Positions 52,814 through 64,000 of a stretch of DNA of 64,000 nucleotides are shown piece by piece. Source of the DNA: Deltaproteobacteria bacterium. GTDB lineage: Bacteria > Myxococcota > JADLHZ01. Both the position numbers and the translations under genes were made by a program. A model generated the notes under the pieces. That model did not search any database, had not been told where the DNA came from, and saw nothing but the letters and a program-made list of their open reading frames with translations. Positions within the stretch are counted from its first letter, which is position 1. Each line of letters begins with the position of its first letter. The stretch spans positions 81,871 through 145,870 of the forward strand of contig JADLHZ010000108.1 of assembly GCA_020848545.1 (NCBI GenBank), in the 5' to 3' direction.

Positions 52814-53182
52814 TTAGACGAGGACGAGGTTCAAGCGGTCGAGGTCGTCTTTGGACAGCGGCAGGACGTCGAAGCCGATGTCGTAGCGGGCCGGATGATC
52901 GCCAGCGAGACGATCGACGAAGCGCACTTTGCCACGCATGACGAGCGGCTCGTCCTTCGACATCAGCTCGATCTCGATGAGCTGGCCTTTCTTGTACTGT
53001 TCATCCGAGTACGCCCGCACGTGCGCGCTCTGGCCGCCGTGGTGGTACTCGGCGAACACCTCGAGCCCGCCGGCCCGGCACAGCATCGGAGCTTGCACTC
53101 GGCGATACATGGTACGGGACACCTCGCTCTGCGAACGGTCACGAACGCGCGCCCAAAACGCTTCCCAAGTCGTCGTGCTCAT
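52814..53182 (-). CDS. PilZ-like domain protein
   Basis: A 122-residue protein. The N-terminal segment (SEVSRTMYRRVQAPMLCR) carries the basic motif and the middle a short beta-barrel (GQLIEIELMSKDEPLVMRGKVRFVDR) ending in YDIGFDVLPLSKDDLDRL. This is the PilZ pattern, though the N-terminal Arg motif is less canonical than in the gene at 12080. No signal peptide. Partner and function are unknown. The gap to secA on its far side (217 bases) holds the probable secA promoter. Confidence 0.68.
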   Translation of the reverse strand: MSTTTWEAFWARVRDRSQSEVSRTMYRRVQAPMLCRAGGLEVFAEYHHGGQSAHVRAYSDEQYKKGQLIEIELMSKDEPLVMRGKVRFVDRLAGDHPARYDIGFDVLPLSKDDLDRLNLVLV

Positions 53183-53283
53183 CAGTATTGGGAGCCGTAA
53201 CCTGGATCACACTCGCTCCTCAAGTGGCCGCGGCCAATGACTTTTTGCGATCGAAATTCGTCTCTTTTTCGACCCTTCGAGGG

Positions 53284-53311
53284 TTGACATGGCGGCGCTC
53301 GACCTTAGCGT
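53284..53311 (+). promoter_or_regulatory. Probable promoter of secA
   Basis: TTGACA (53284-53289) with TAGCGT (53306-53311) 16 bases later is the best sigma-70-like pair in the 217-base gap before secA. The -10 is weak. Leader length would be about 80 bases. Confidence 0.35.
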
Positions 53312-53399
53312 GTGGCTTTCCGGCTCGGCGCTTCAGGGCCATGCCCGTATGGCTAGACTTCGGCCGACAAAGCACATACCGGACGGCGCGGAGCGTTGA

Positions 53400-56241
<2,842 letters not shown>

Positions 56242-56252
<11 letters not shown>

Positions 56253-56337
56253 AGCCTCCGCGCTCGTCGAACACATCCGTGAACTGGCGCAGCGCTTCGA
56301 ACGCGCCGTAGTGCTGCAGCCGCACCTTCGTTCTCAT
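56242..56337 (-). CDS. Possible 31-codon short gene or gene remnant
   Basis: On the minus strand an ATG at 56337 opens a frame of 31 codons ([19 protein letters not shown] then [12 protein letters not shown]) with GC-rich third positions like neighbouring genes. It lies 6 bases from a TetR-type operator at 56343-56356. It ends inside the tail of secA. No similarity can be claimed. It may be a remnant of a TetR-regulated gene or a real small protein. Confidence 0.25.
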
Positions 56338-56342
56338 ATTTT

Positions 56343-56356
56343 TGACCGATCGGTCA
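56343..56356. promoter_or_regulatory. TetR-type operator TGACCGATCGGTCA
   Basis: A 14-bp perfect palindrome of the class bound by many TetR/AcrR repressors. It is different from the ACTTACTT operators at 12997 and 13599, so a different regulator is implied. No TetR gene is nearby. Confidence 0.55.
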
Positions 56357-56433
56357 GTAGCACTGACCAAAGGCGCACATGCCACGCGCAATTAGGTTGG
56401 CCGGTCGCGGGCGAGCTGCGATAACACGCAAAG

Positions 56434-56925
56434 ATGGTCGCGGGGATGATTGCGCTGTTTCTGACGGTAGAGCCGCAGGCCGCCGTGCGTCTCGAGTCGG
56501 CGCCGCGCCTGTTCTCCGTCGTCGCACGCCCGTCGCCTTTCTGGATGCTCACGCAAGGATCCCTCGCACGGCCAGAGCGGCCTCTGCTCACTCCTGAGGT
56601 GACCTCTGCGTTCAACATGTACGCGGAAGCCGGTGGCCTGCAGCTAGGCCCGGGTCTGCGGACCGCCGCCTTCGTCTACGACTGCAATCCATCACGGGTG
56701 CCGCAATGCCGCATCGGGCGCGCCGACATCACGCTGCCGCGAAACCTGGGACCGCTCATCGGCCTCACCCTGCACCTCGGCAGGCTCCTCCTCACAGACT
56801 TTCGGATTCGCCGCGGCTTGCCCGTGCCGAGGGGCGGCCTCGCCGGCCTCATCGCAGCGCTGCCGGTCATCAATCTGTCGCTGCTCGACAAGGGCGCCTA
56901 CACGAACCTGCTCTTTCCCTATTGA
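56434..56925 (+). CDS. Hypothetical exported protein
   Basis: A 163-residue frame with a hydrophobic start (MVAGMIALFLTVEPQAAV) that could be a signal peptide, and a mixed body with a C-terminal hydrophobic stretch (LIAALPVINLSLLDKGAY). One Cys pair (DCNPSRVPQC). No ribosome-binding site is obvious. I do not recognise a family. It lies after secA and before the peroxiredoxin, 29 bases from its start. Confidence 0.55.
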   Translation: MVAGMIALFLTVEPQAAVRLESAPRLFSVVARPSPFWMLTQGSLARPERPLLTPEVTSAFNMYAEAGGLQLGPGLRTAAFVYDCNPSRVPQCRIGRADITLPRNLGPLIGLTLHLGRLLLTDFRIRRGLPVPRGGLAGLIAALPVINLSLLDKGAYTNLLFPY

Positions 56926-56954
56926 TTCACAGCGTCTTGCGATAGAAGTGATCC

Positions 56955-57416
56955 GTGATCGAGATTGGCCAACCGGCGCCGGACTTCACCGCTCGCACCA
57001 CGGACGGTAAGACGATCTCGCTCGGCGACTACCGCGGCACCTACCTCGTCCTCTACTTCTATCCGAAGGCGTTCACCCCGGGCTGCACCCGCCAAGCCGT
57101 GCGCTTTCGCGACAGCTACCCCGACATCAAAGCGCTCGGCGCCGAGGTCATCGGCGTCAGCACCGACGATCATCAGACGCAGTGTGACTTCGCCGCGAAG
57201 TACACGGTGTCGTTCCCGATGATCGGCGATCGGACGCAAGCGATCAGCAGAGCCTACCAGGTGCTCGGCAAGATCCTGCCGGGCGACCGCCGCATCACCT
57301 TCATCATCGACCCGAACGGCACGGTCGTCGAGCGCTACGAGAGCATGTTCCAAATCTCGAAGCACTTGGACAAGGTGCTCGAGTTCTTGCGCGCGCATCA
57401 GCCCGCCAAAGGGTGA
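56955..57416 (+). CDS. bcp: BCP/PrxQ-type peroxiredoxin, lacks the usual resolving Cys
   Basis: A 153-residue thiol peroxidase. MIEIGQPAPDFTARTTDGK and VLYFYPKAFTPGCTRQAV place the peroxidatic Cys44 in the FTPGCT motif. The atypical 2-Cys BCP resolving Cys at five residues further is Val here (TPGCTRQAV), so this may act as a 1-Cys peroxiredoxin or use Cys77 (THQTQC region). It reduces hydrogen peroxide and organic hydroperoxides with thioredoxin or glutaredoxin as donor. GTG start at 56955, in the same direction as the following carboxypeptidase gene (46-base gap). Confidence 0.9.
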   Translation: MIEIGQPAPDFTARTTDGKTISLGDYRGTYLVLYFYPKAFTPGCTRQAVRFRDSYPDIKALGAEVIGVSTDDHQTQCDFAAKYTVSFPMIGDRTQAISRAYQVLGKILPGDRRITFIIDPNGTVVERYESMFQISKHLDKVLEFLRAHQPAKG

Positions 57417-57462
57417 CGCAGTTTTTTGCACATTCTGCGCATGAGCGGTTACTCTTTCTACG

Positions 57463-58326
57463 ATGCTGTTTTGCGCGTTCGTCGCCTCGTGGACCGCCGC
57501 CTACGTCATCCCGGAGCGTGAAGCCTCCGGCCTGCCGCACCTGCGCTCCGAGAGCGTGGCGGTGCGCTTCGTCGACACCGGCGAGGTCGTCATCGAGAAG
57601 AACCCGCGCGTCGTGCGGCCGATTGCCAGCGTGACGAAGTTGCTCTCGGGCGTCGTCATCGATGCGATTGACAAGGACCCGACGACGGTCGTCACGATCA
57701 CCGAAGACGATAAAGATCGCCTGAAGTGGTCGAAGTCGCGGCTCAAGGTCGGGCTCGTCTCGACCTGGCTCTCGCTCTTTCAGGCCGCGCTCGGCGCCAG
57801 CGACAACCGCGCGATGTACGCGAGCGTCCGCGCGCTCGGCCTCGAACGCCCGCGCTTCGTCGTGCAAATGAACGAGATGGCGAAGACGCTCGGCATGAAG
57901 CAGAGCTCCTTCAAAGATCCCGCGGGCATCGATCCCGGTAACGTCTCGACCGCGAACGACTTGCTCGTGCTGCTCGACTCGGCGGCGAGCAAAGAGAGCA
58001 TTCGCCAGGCGACGCAAAAAGACTTCATCAACGTGGGAATGCAGGACGAGGTCATGCTCACGAACCCGAACCGCCTGGCACGCTCGGGGCGCTGGGAAGT
58101 CGTCATCGGCAAGACAGGCTACACCGTCGAGGCCGGCCGCTCACTCGTCTTGCGCGCAACGCTCGGCGGCCGCACGATCGACATGGTGCTCATCGGCGCG
58201 CGGGAGATGGCGAGCGTGTTCGGCGATGCCGGCCGCGTCCGCCGCTACCTGGAAGAGAAGTACCACTTGGGCAAGACCGCCAAGGCGACGGGCCCGTCGC
58301 TCGCGCAAACGAACAGCCTACGCTGA
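57463..58326 (+). CDS. D-alanyl-D-alanine carboxypeptidase-like serine peptidase (S11)
   Basis: A 287-residue exported protein (signal [15 protein letters not shown]). The three penicillin-binding motifs are present in order: SxxK as SVTK with Ser56-Lys59, SDN at 113-115, and KTG at 217-219. This matches S11 DD-peptidases, which trim pentapeptide side chains of peptidoglycan in the periplasm; the protein is shorter than PBP5 and lacks its C-terminal amphipathic anchor. The stop overlaps the end of hutH on the other strand by nine bases (58318-58326). Confidence 0.88.
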   Translation: MLFCAFVASWTAAYVIPEREASGLPHLRSESVAVRFVDTGEVVIEKNPRVVRPIASVTKLLSGVVIDAIDKDPTTVVTITEDDKDRLKWSKSRLKVGLVSTWLSLFQAALGASDNRAMYASVRALGLERPRFVVQMNEMAKTLGMKQSSFKDPAGIDPGNVSTANDLLVLLDSAASKESIRQATQKDFINVGMQDEVMLTNPNRLARSGRWEVVIGKTGYTVEAGRSLVLRATLGGRTIDMVLIGAREMASVFGDAGRVRRYLEEKYHLGKTAKATGPSLAQTNSLR

Positions 58327-59799
58327 CTCGCCGAGCAGCGTGAACATCGCCGCGATGTCCGGCGCCAAGAAGCGATCGACGCCGAGCTTCGGCACCTTCG
58401 CGCGCACGCGGGCGTGGACGGCTTCGATCGCGTGGCTGCTCCGCAACGGGCGGCGCAGATCGATCGCCTGCGCCGCGACGAGCAGCTCGACCGCGAGCAC
58501 GTGGCGGACGTTCTTCACGATCTCACGCAGCTTACGCGCGCTCGTCATGCCCATCGACACATGATCTTCCCGGCTCGCCGAGCCCGGGATCGAGTCGACG
58601 CTCGCCGGATAACTGAGCACCTTGTTCTCGTTGACCAAGCTCGCTTGCGTCACCTGCGCCATCATGAACCCCGAGTTCTCACCGGGATGCTCGGTGAGAA
58701 ACGCCGGCAAGCCGCTGAGCGACGGGTTCAGGAGCTGCTCGACGCGACGCTCGGAGATGCTGGCGAGCTCGGACGCCGCGATCGCCGCGAAGTCGAGCAC
58801 CAACGCGACCGGCTGGCCGTGGAAATTGCCGCCGGAGATCACCTCGTTGTCGTCGGCGAAGACCAGCGGGTTGTCCGTCGCCGAGTTGATCTCGATCTCG
58901 ATGACGCGGCGGGCGTGCTCGAACGAATCGCGGCTCGCGCCGTGCACCTGCGGCATGCAGCGGAAGGAATAGGCGTCCTGCACTTTGGCGCAGCCCTGAT
59001 GCGAACGTTCGATCTCGGAGCCAAGGAGCAACTTGCGTAGGCGTTCGGCGACGTGGATCTGCCCAGGATGTGGCCGCACCGCATGGATGCGCGCGTCGAA
59101 GGGCTTGTGCGATCCGAGCATGCCTTCGAGCGACATCGCGCCGATGACGTCGGCCCAGTCGGCCAGACGAAACGCTTCCGCCAGCGCCAGCCCGCCGACC
59201 GCGCTCATCGCCTGCGTGCCGTTGACGAGCGCGAGCCCCTCTTTGGGTCCGAGCACGAGCGGCACGAGCCCCTCGCTCTTCAGCGCTTGCGCCGCGGGCA
59301 TGCGCGTGCCTTTGTGCATGACCTCGCCTTCGCCGATGAGGCCGAGCGCCAAGTGTGCGAGCGGCGCGAGATCACCGCTGGCGCCGACCGAGCCCTTCTC
59401 CGGAACGATCGGCAGGATGTCCCTGCGATAGAGCTCGAGCAGGCGCTCGGCGACCCCAAGCGTCACGCCGGCGGTCCCTGTGGCGAGGACGAGCGCACGT
59501 AGGAGGATCAGCGCCCGCGTCTCGACCGGCGAAAGCGGTTCGCCGACGCCCGCGGCGTGGCTCAAGAGCAGCCGCCGCTGGAGCTCCTGCAGCTTGCCAG
59601 CCTCTATGCGCACCTCGGCCAGCGCGCCGAAGCCCGTGTTGATTCCGTAAGCAGCCTGGTCTCCGGCGGCGATGCGATCGACGACCGCGCGGCCCTTGCG
59701 GAGGCGCTCGACGGCCGCCGCGTCGAGGTCGACGACCGCCGGCTTCTCAGCCAACGTCGCCAGCGCGCTCAGGGTCAGCGGTTTCTCTCCGAGCCTCAT
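58318..59799 (-). CDS. hutH: Histidine ammonia-lyase
   Basis: A 493-residue enzyme, family length about 500. The MIO-forming Ala140-Ser141-Gly142 sits in [14 protein letters not shown]. Other signatures: [40 protein letters not shown] [25 protein letters not shown] and the C-terminal [12 protein letters not shown]. It deaminates histidine to urocanate. No other hut genes (hutU, hutI, hutG) are in the window, so the pathway would be split in the genome, or the enzyme is a related aromatic lyase. Convergent overlap of nine bases with the carboxypeptidase gene. Confidence 0.93.
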   Translation of the reverse strand: MRLGEKPLTLSALATLAEKPAVVDLDAAAVERLRKGRAVVDRIAAGDQAAYGINTGFGALAEVRIEAGKLQELQRRLLLSHAAGVGEPLSPVETRALILLRALVLATGTAGVTLGVAERLLELYRRDILPIVPEKGSVGASGDLAPLAHLALGLIGEGEVMHKGTRMPAAQALKSEGLVPLVLGPKEGLALVNGTQAMSAVGGLALAEAFRLADWADVIGAMSLEGMLGSHKPFDARIHAVRPHPGQIHVAERLRKLLLGSEIERSHQGCAKVQDAYSFRCMPQVHGASRDSFEHARRVIEIEINSATDNPLVFADDNEVISGGNFHGQPVALVLDFAAIAASELASISERRVEQLLNPSLSGLPAFLTEHPGENSGFMMAQVTQASLVNENKVLSYPASVDSIPGSASREDHVSMGMTSARKLREIVKNVRHVLAVELLVAAQAIDLRRPLRSSHAIEAVHARVRAKVPKLGVDRFLAPDIAAMFTLLGESA

Positions 59800-59928
59800 C
59801 GGGCGCGGCGGTTAGCCCAAGTTCCCCGCTGCTGTCACCTTTCGCCGGCCTGAGGCGTGGATCCTGTGGCCAGAGCGCTTGCGATCCCGGCCCAAGGTCT
59901 GTGTACGCTGCCACCCAAGTGAGGTGAA

Positions 59929-60837
59929 GTGAACGAGCTCGAAGCCCATACGCACTACCTCTGGTCGGTCTGTTATCGGATGACCGCGAGCGCGTCCGAC
60001 GCCGACGACCTCGTGCAAGAGACCTTCCTCCGCGCGCTCGAGCAACCGCCGCTCGACACCTCGCGCCCGTGGCGGCCATGGCTCACGCGCGTTGCCCTGA
60101 ACCTCGCGATCGACGCGCTCAGAAGGCGCAAACGCGCGCCGTACGACGGGCCGTGGCTGCCGGAGCCGTTCGTGAGCAAGGAGGCGCCGGCCGATCCACC
60201 GAGCGAAGCGCCGCCGCCCGACGAGCGCATCTCGATGCTCGAGAGCGCGACCTATGCGTTCCTCATCGCCGCCGAAGCGCTCAGCGAAGATCAACGCGCC
60301 GTGCTGCTCTTGCGCGACGTCTGCGAGCTCAGCGGGGAAGAGACCGCGGCGCTGCTCGAGCTCAGCCTGGACAACGTAAAGCAGATCTTGCACCGCGCCC
60401 GCGCCACGCTCGCACCCTACTATGCTCACCGCACGTTTCCGTCGGCTGCGCTCGCCGAACGCAATCAGCGCGCGCTCGCCGCCTTCTTGGCCGCCGTTGA
60501 TCGCAAAGACGTCGAGGCCACGATCGATACGCTCACCGACGACGCGGTTTCGGTCAGCGACGGCGGCGGCCGCGTGAAGGCGGCGCTCACTCCGGTCCAA
60601 GGCGCGCGCGGCGTCGCCCGGCTACACATCGGGCTCGCCGAAGAGTACGCCGCGCCGTTGGGCGTTCAAACGGCATGGCTCAACGGCCTCCCGGCGCTCG
60701 TCGTCGAATTCGCACCCCGCGGCCGAGGCTACGCGACGCGCTTCATCGTTCGCTGCGACAGCGACGGCGACGGCCGCGTGCGTGCGCTCCACACCATCAT
60801 GAACCCGATGAAGCTCGTCCGCCTGCGGCTGCCGTAG
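59929..60837 (+). CDS. ECF41-type RNA polymerase sigma factor
   Basis: A 302-residue sigma factor starting with GTG 59929, GAGG five bases upstream. Sigma region 2 spans ELEAHTHYLWSVCYRMTASA and DADDLVQETFLRALEQP; region 4 is ALSEDQRAVLLLRDVCELSG and DNVKQILHRARATL. The linker carries WLPEP, and the C-terminal SnoaL-like domain has VSDGGGRVKAAL: the two signatures of ECF41, whose C-terminus acts as an in-cis regulator. ECF41 genes usually sit next to a carboxymuconolactone decarboxylase or oxidoreductase partner, and none is adjacent here. Confidence 0.9.
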   Translation: MNELEAHTHYLWSVCYRMTASASDADDLVQETFLRALEQPPLDTSRPWRPWLTRVALNLAIDALRRRKRAPYDGPWLPEPFVSKEAPADPPSEAPPPDERISMLESATYAFLIAAEALSEDQRAVLLLRDVCELSGEETAALLELSLDNVKQILHRARATLAPYYAHRTFPSAALAERNQRALAAFLAAVDRKDVEATIDTLTDDAVSVSDGGGRVKAALTPVQGARGVARLHIGLAEEYAAPLGVQTAWLNGLPALVVEFAPRGRGYATRFIVRCDSDGDGRVRALHTIMNPMKLVRLRLP

Positions 60838-60880
60838 CGCGCCCTTTGACCGCGCGCCGCACCGCCGTCATACTCGCGCC

Positions 60881-61564
60881 GTGCTCATCCTCCTCGCCGC
60901 CGCCTTGACGACCGCGCCGTGCATCGCGCTCGACGCTGGCCACGGCGGTCCACGTGACGACGGCACGACGGCGCTCGAGCACAAGGAGAAGATGCTCGCG
61001 CTGCAGCTCGTTCGGCGCGTCCGCGATGCGTTGAAGGGATCGCTCGCCGGCTACGACGTCGTCCTCACCCGCGACGAAGACAAGGAGCTCTCGCTCATCG
61101 ATCGCGCGCGCATCGCCAACAAGGCCGGCTGCAGAGCGCTCATCAGCGTGCACATCAACGGCAGCGTCGAGCCGGTGATGCACGGTATCGAAGCCTACTC
61201 GCTCGACACGCAGAAGCAGCGCTACATCCGCCGCGTCGGTGAGCTGGCGTCGGCGCAAGCCAGCGACATCGAGGTGATCCTGCGCGATCTGAAGACACGC
61301 CGCCACGCCGCCCGCTCGGCGCAGCTCTCGGAGCTCGTGCACCAAAACATGCTGCGGAGCGCGCAAAGCATCGACGACGACGTGCGCTCGAACGGTGTCC
61401 GCAAAGATCTGCTCCTGCTCCTTCTCGCCGCCGACATGCCGAGCATGTTGATCGAGGTCGGCTATCTGTCGAACCGGCGCGAGCGCGAGCGGCTCCTCGA
61501 CGCCCGTTATCAGCAAGCGCTCGCGACAGGCATCGCGGCCGGCGTCAAAGCGTTCGTCCAGTGA
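60881..61564 (+). CDS. N-acetylmuramoyl-L-alanine amidase (Amidase_3)
   Basis: A 227-residue exported enzyme starting at GTG 60881 with a short signal-like start (LILLAAALTTAPC). Zinc amidase motifs: IALDAGHGGPRDDG, then VVLTRDEDKELSLIDRARIAN, CRALISVHINGS and the catalytic Glu in MLIEVGYLSNRRERERL. It cleaves peptide stems from glycan strands in the periplasm. It lacks AMIN domains. The stop overlaps the next start by four bases (GTGA), so it is coupled to the pseudouridine synthase gene. Confidence 0.88.
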   Translation: MLILLAAALTTAPCIALDAGHGGPRDDGTTALEHKEKMLALQLVRRVRDALKGSLAGYDVVLTRDEDKELSLIDRARIANKAGCRALISVHINGSVEPVMHGIEAYSLDTQKQRYIRRVGELASAQASDIEVILRDLKTRRHAARSAQLSELVHQNMLRSAQSIDDDVRSNGVRKDLLLLLLAADMPSMLIEVGYLSNRRERERLLDARYQQALATGIAAGVKAFVQ

Positions 61565-62493
61565 GCGTGCGCTCGTTTGTGATCGCGGCCGACGACGCCC
61601 GCCTCGATCGCGCGATCCACGAGGCGCTTTCGGAGCTCTCGCGCCGCCAGGTGGAAGCGCTCATCGCCGCCGGCGCGGTGCGCATCGATGAACGCGTCTG
61701 CACGAAGAAGGGCGAGCGGCCGAAGAAAGGCAGCCGCGTCAGCCTCGACGTCGCGGCGCTCGAGACCCGCGCGCCCGAAGAGCGGAAGCGCCTCGCCGAC
61801 AAGGAGCGCGACCTGCGTCTCCTCGCGATCGGCGATGACTGGGCGGTGATCCGCAAGCCCGCGGGCCTCGGCTCGACGCCGGCGTTCTTCGGCGACGCTC
61901 TGTCTTTCACCACCTTCTCTGCGCGCATGCTCGCCGAGCGCTGGCCGGGGCGCGCCACGCTCGACGACGAAGGCCTCGTCCACCGGCTCGACGTCGGCAC
62001 CTCCGGCGCGTGCCTCTTCGCACGCACGCAGGCGGCGCTCGATCGCTTCCGCGCTGATCGCGACGCCGGGCGCCTGCGCCGCACCTACTGGGCGATCGTC
62101 GCCGCGCGCGCGCCCGAGCACGCCGTGATCGACACGGAGATCGCGCATCACCCGAGCGACCCGGCGAAGATGGTGCTCGCCACCGCGCCGCACCGCTCGA
62201 AGCCACAACCCGCACACACCGAGGCGCGCGTCCTCGCCCGCGACGACGCCGCGGCGCTCATCAGCGTGACGATCGTGGGCGGCCGCCGGCACCAGATCCG
62301 GGTTCACATGGCGAGCCTCGGGCTGCCGCTCTACGGCGACGCGCTCTATGGATCACCGATCGCCAGTGAGCGGCTAGCGCTGCACGCGACCTACCTCGAC
62401 TTCGTTTGCCCGAACGCGGGTCCCCAGCGCGTCGCCGCGGAGCCCGGCGCGCACTTCTGGGCGTTCGCTCCGGCGCTCGCCCGCCCCATCTAA
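61561..62493 (+). CDS. RluA-family pseudouridine synthase
   Basis: A 310-residue enzyme. The N-terminal S4-like region (LDRAIHEALSELSRRQVEALIAAGAV) precedes the catalytic RluA domain: HRLDVGTSGACLFAR with the catalytic Asp144, then IVAARAP, RRHQIRVHMASLGLPLYGDALYG. It isomerises uridine to pseudouridine in rRNA or tRNA; the exact subfamily (RluC/D-like) cannot be settled. GTG start overlapping the amidase stop. It converges on nusG. Confidence 0.88.
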   Translation: MSVRSFVIAADDARLDRAIHEALSELSRRQVEALIAAGAVRIDERVCTKKGERPKKGSRVSLDVAALETRAPEERKRLADKERDLRLLAIGDDWAVIRKPAGLGSTPAFFGDALSFTTFSARMLAERWPGRATLDDEGLVHRLDVGTSGACLFARTQAALDRFRADRDAGRLRRTYWAIVAARAPEHAVIDTEIAHHPSDPAKMVLATAPHRSKPQPAHTEARVLARDDAAALISVTIVGGRRHQIRVHMASLGLPLYGDALYGSPIASERLALHATYLDFVCPNAGPQRVAAEPGAHFWAFAPALARPI

Positions 62494-62547
62494 ACCGACA
62501 AACGTTCGTGTTGTGCCATTTTTCGCGACGCCGATGCGTCCGCTGCG

Positions 62548-63117
62548 CTATCCGGTCTTCTCGACCTGCACGAAGTCGAGCTCAACCGGCGTGGAGCGCC
62601 CGAAGATCGACACCAGCACGCGGACCTTGCCCTTCTCGGGCTTCACGTCTTCGATGACGCCGTTGAAGTTCGAGAACGGCCCGTCGATGACGCGCACTTG
62701 CTCGCCGGTCTCGAAGCTCACGCGCGGCTTCGGCTTCAACGCGCCTTCGTCGATCTGTTGCGTCAGCTTGCGCACTTGGTCGTCCGGGATCGACGGCGGG
62801 TTCAACGCGTTGCCGACGAAGCCCGTGACCTTCGGCGTGCTCTTGACGACGTGCCACGTCTTCTCGTTCAGCTCCATCTGCACCAGCATGTAGCCCGGGA
62901 AGAACTTCCGCTTCGTCGACCGCTTGGCGCCCTTCACGAGCTCGACCACTTGCTCGGTCGGTACCAGGATCTCGCCGAAGAGCTCCTCCACCTTGTCTTG
63001 GCGGATCTTCTCTTCGAGCGACTTCTTCGCCCGGTTCTCGTAGCCCGAGTAAGTGTGCACCACGTACCACTTCAGGTTCGCCACGGCAGGACCTTCTTTC
63101 GTTCCATCGAGATTCAT
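62548..63117 (-). CDS. nusG: Transcription antitermination factor NusG
   Basis: A 189-residue NusG. The ATG at 63117 has GAGGG five bases upstream (an upstream ATG at 63129 is also in frame). NGN domain: KWYVVHTYSGYENRAKKSLEE through FFPGYMLVQMELNEKTWHVV; C-terminal KOW: GEQVRVIDGPFSNFNGVIEDV. It binds RNA polymerase and Rho or S10 and couples transcription to translation. It is 20 bases after secE. Unusually, rplK does not follow; a plus-strand gene ends 54 bases away. Confidence 0.95.
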   Translation of the reverse strand: MNLDGTKEGPAVANLKWYVVHTYSGYENRAKKSLEEKIRQDKVEELFGEILVPTEQVVELVKGAKRSTKRKFFPGYMLVQMELNEKTWHVVKSTPKVTGFVGNALNPPSIPDDQVRKLTQQIDEGALKPKPRVSFETGEQVRVIDGPFSNFNGVIEDVKPEKGKVRVLVSIFGRSTPVELDFVQVEKTG

Positions 63118-63136
63118 TGCAGCCCTCATCGCAGCC

Positions 63137-63529
63137 TCACCGAATCGACAACAAGGCGTCCGACGCCCAAGACCACACCGCGTCGAACACACCGAGGTAC
63201 GCCGCGCTGATCGCCACGGTCGCAATCACCACCACCGTCGCGGCCCACGTCTCTTGACGCGACGGCCACGTGACCTTCGACAGCTCGAGCGCCACCTCGT
63301 CGGCCAGCGTCTTCACGACCGGATGACGAAAGCAGACGACGCCGGCGATGATCGCGGCGACCGCTGCGATCGCGTTGCTCAAGGTGAGCGACTTACCCGC
63401 GAGCGCGATGTTCTCGACGCCCGAGTAGAAGAACGCCGCACTCAACCCCCGCGCCAAAATGAAGCCCACGAGGATCGCCGCGCCGATGAAGGCGAGCGTC
63501 ACATATCGTCCAATCGCTTTGTTTTCCAC
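63137..63529 (-). CDS. secE: Preprotein translocase subunit SecE
   Basis: A 130-residue SecE of the three-helix type (E. coli 127), starting at GTG 63529. Two N-terminal helices ([38 protein letters not shown]) precede the conserved amphipathic core [29 protein letters not shown]. It forms the SecYEG channel served by the SecA encoded in this window. Operon: tRNA-Trp (35 bases upstream), secE, nusG. Confidence 0.95.
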   Translation of the reverse strand: MENKAIGRYVTLAFIGAAILVGFILARGLSAAFFYSGVENIALAGKSLTLSNAIAAVAAIIAGVVCFRHPVVKTLADEVALELSKVTWPSRQETWAATVVVIATVAISAAYLGVFDAVWSWASDALLSIR

Positions 63530-63564
63530 TCGGACACCTGTTGAAGAAATTCAGTCGAAAAAAG

Positions 63565-63640
63565 TGGCAGGGGAGGAGGGATTCGAACCCACAACCATCG
63601 GTTTTGGAGACCGCCGCTCTACCGTTAGAGCTACTCCCCT
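63565..63640 (-). tRNA. tRNA-Trp (anticodon CCA), CCA end encoded
   Basis: On the minus strand a 76-nt cloverleaf: acceptor AGGGGAG/CTCCCCT (perfect), D stem GCTC/GAGC, anticodon loop CTCCAAA with CCA, T loop TTCGAAT, and an encoded GCCA end. Two stem pairs look imperfect: 27-43 (G opposite A) in the anticodon stem and a U-U at 50-64 in the T stem. It lies between tuf and secE, the usual place for tRNA-Trp in this gene order. Confidence 0.93.
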
Positions 63641-63854
63641 GCTGCGACGCACGATCGGGGCGCATCTGCTTCGTTGCTCCGTCGCTCCGGTGCTCAACGT
63701 GGCTGGCGCCACGCCTCCGCTCCTCGCTCGGTCGCGCCTCGCATCTGCAACCCCGCTCGTGCGTCTCGCCATCGTTGTGACGGGACGGCCCGTGCACGGA
63801 GATGAAGATGATAGACCCCACGTATTTCGAGGGGCGAATCGGCGGAGAATACCG

Positions 63855-64000
63855 TTACTCGACGATCTTCGCCACGACGCCGGCGCCGACGGTGCGGCCG
63901 CCTTCGCGGATGGCAAAGCGCAGGCCGTCTTCCATGGCGATCGGGGTGATCAGCTCGACGTCGATCGAGACGTTGTCGCCCGGCATCACCATCTCGGTGC
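63855..64000 (-). CDS. tuf: Elongation factor Tu, C-terminal part
   Basis: The last 48 residues of EF-Tu, continuing past the window edge: [20 protein letters not shown] followed by [22 protein letters not shown] and KIVE, the canonical domain 3 ending. TAA stop at 63855-63857. The following 214 bases to the tRNA-Trp contain no clear gene or terminator. Confidence 0.96.
   Translation of the reverse strand, partial: TEMVMPGDNVSIDVELITPIAMEDGLRFAIREGGRTVGAGVVAKIVE

Noticed and set aside
63641..63854. Open frames between tuf and tRNA-Trp
   Set aside because: Arg/Ser-rich frames on both strands cross the tRNA or the tuf end and have no similarity to proteins; they are chance frames.

Overview
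The window is a high-GC chromosomal stretch from a bacterium that is most likely a member of the Myxococcota or a close deltaproteobacterial relative. This rests on family content: an eight-gene Glt/Nfs-type envelope operon, a PilZ protein of the Myxococcus paralogue type, myxobacterial outer-membrane beta-barrel proteins, a membrane-anchored Ser/Thr kinase with a PEGA-like C-terminus, many lipoproteins of no known function, and a secreted WD40-caspase. There is no prophage, CRISPR array or rRNA, and the single tRNA is at the right edge. No gene-free stretch exceeds 300 bases.

Layout. 1-8.9 kb: HEAT-repeat protein, TatD nuclease, small membrane protein, beta-propeller lipoprotein, an EF-hand protein with a possible caspase-like dyad, two minus-strand genes and a Ser/Thr kinase. 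9-14.6 kb: a large protein overlapping a small TPR gene (possible secreted protein plus chaperone), PilZ, a SixA-type phosphatase, then a TetR/hydrolase pair with matching operators. 14.6-20.2 kb, minus strand: lipoproteins, a DUF192 protein, a glycosyltransferase and an LPP20/DUF4384 protein. 20.3-32.2 kb, plus strand: two tandem outer-membrane barrels, three TPR proteins (one a lipoprotein), a small secreted protein, an FHA-TM-AgmX/PglI protein and a last small envelope protein, matching the order A to H of the glt/nfs systems. 32.2-36.2 kb: lipoproteins and an M64 peptidase.

36.2-42.2 kb: a complete 2-aminoethylphosphonate degradation locus, with a divergent LysR regulator, a PhnW-PhnA fusion, PhnY and a converging OPA-type transporter. 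The expected route is 2-aminoethylphosphonate to phosphonoacetaldehyde, then phosphonoacetate, then acetate plus phosphate. 42.2-51.9 kb: a TPR/transglutaminase lipoprotein, a GH3 glycosidase, a 164-bp MITE-like element, the WD40-caspase and two unknown genes. 51.8-53.2 kb: a YeeE/YedE sulfur-transport pair and a PilZ-like protein. 53.4-62.5 kb: SecA, a 1-Cys-like BCP peroxiredoxin, a D-Ala-D-Ala carboxypeptidase-like protein, HutH, an ECF41-type sigma factor, an amidase and an RluA-family pseudouridine synthase. 62.5-64 kb, minus strand: tuf (partial), tRNA-Trp, secE and nusG, not followed by rplK.

Most promising for follow-up are the PhnW-PhnA fusion, whose linker resembles an intergenic hexamer repeat found elsewhere in the window, the single-operon Glt/Nfs machine without motor genes, the repeated FDF-type motif in its GltC-like protein, the EF-hand protein with a caspase-spaced His/Cys pair, and the MITE-like element that supplies the stop codon of the caspase gene.
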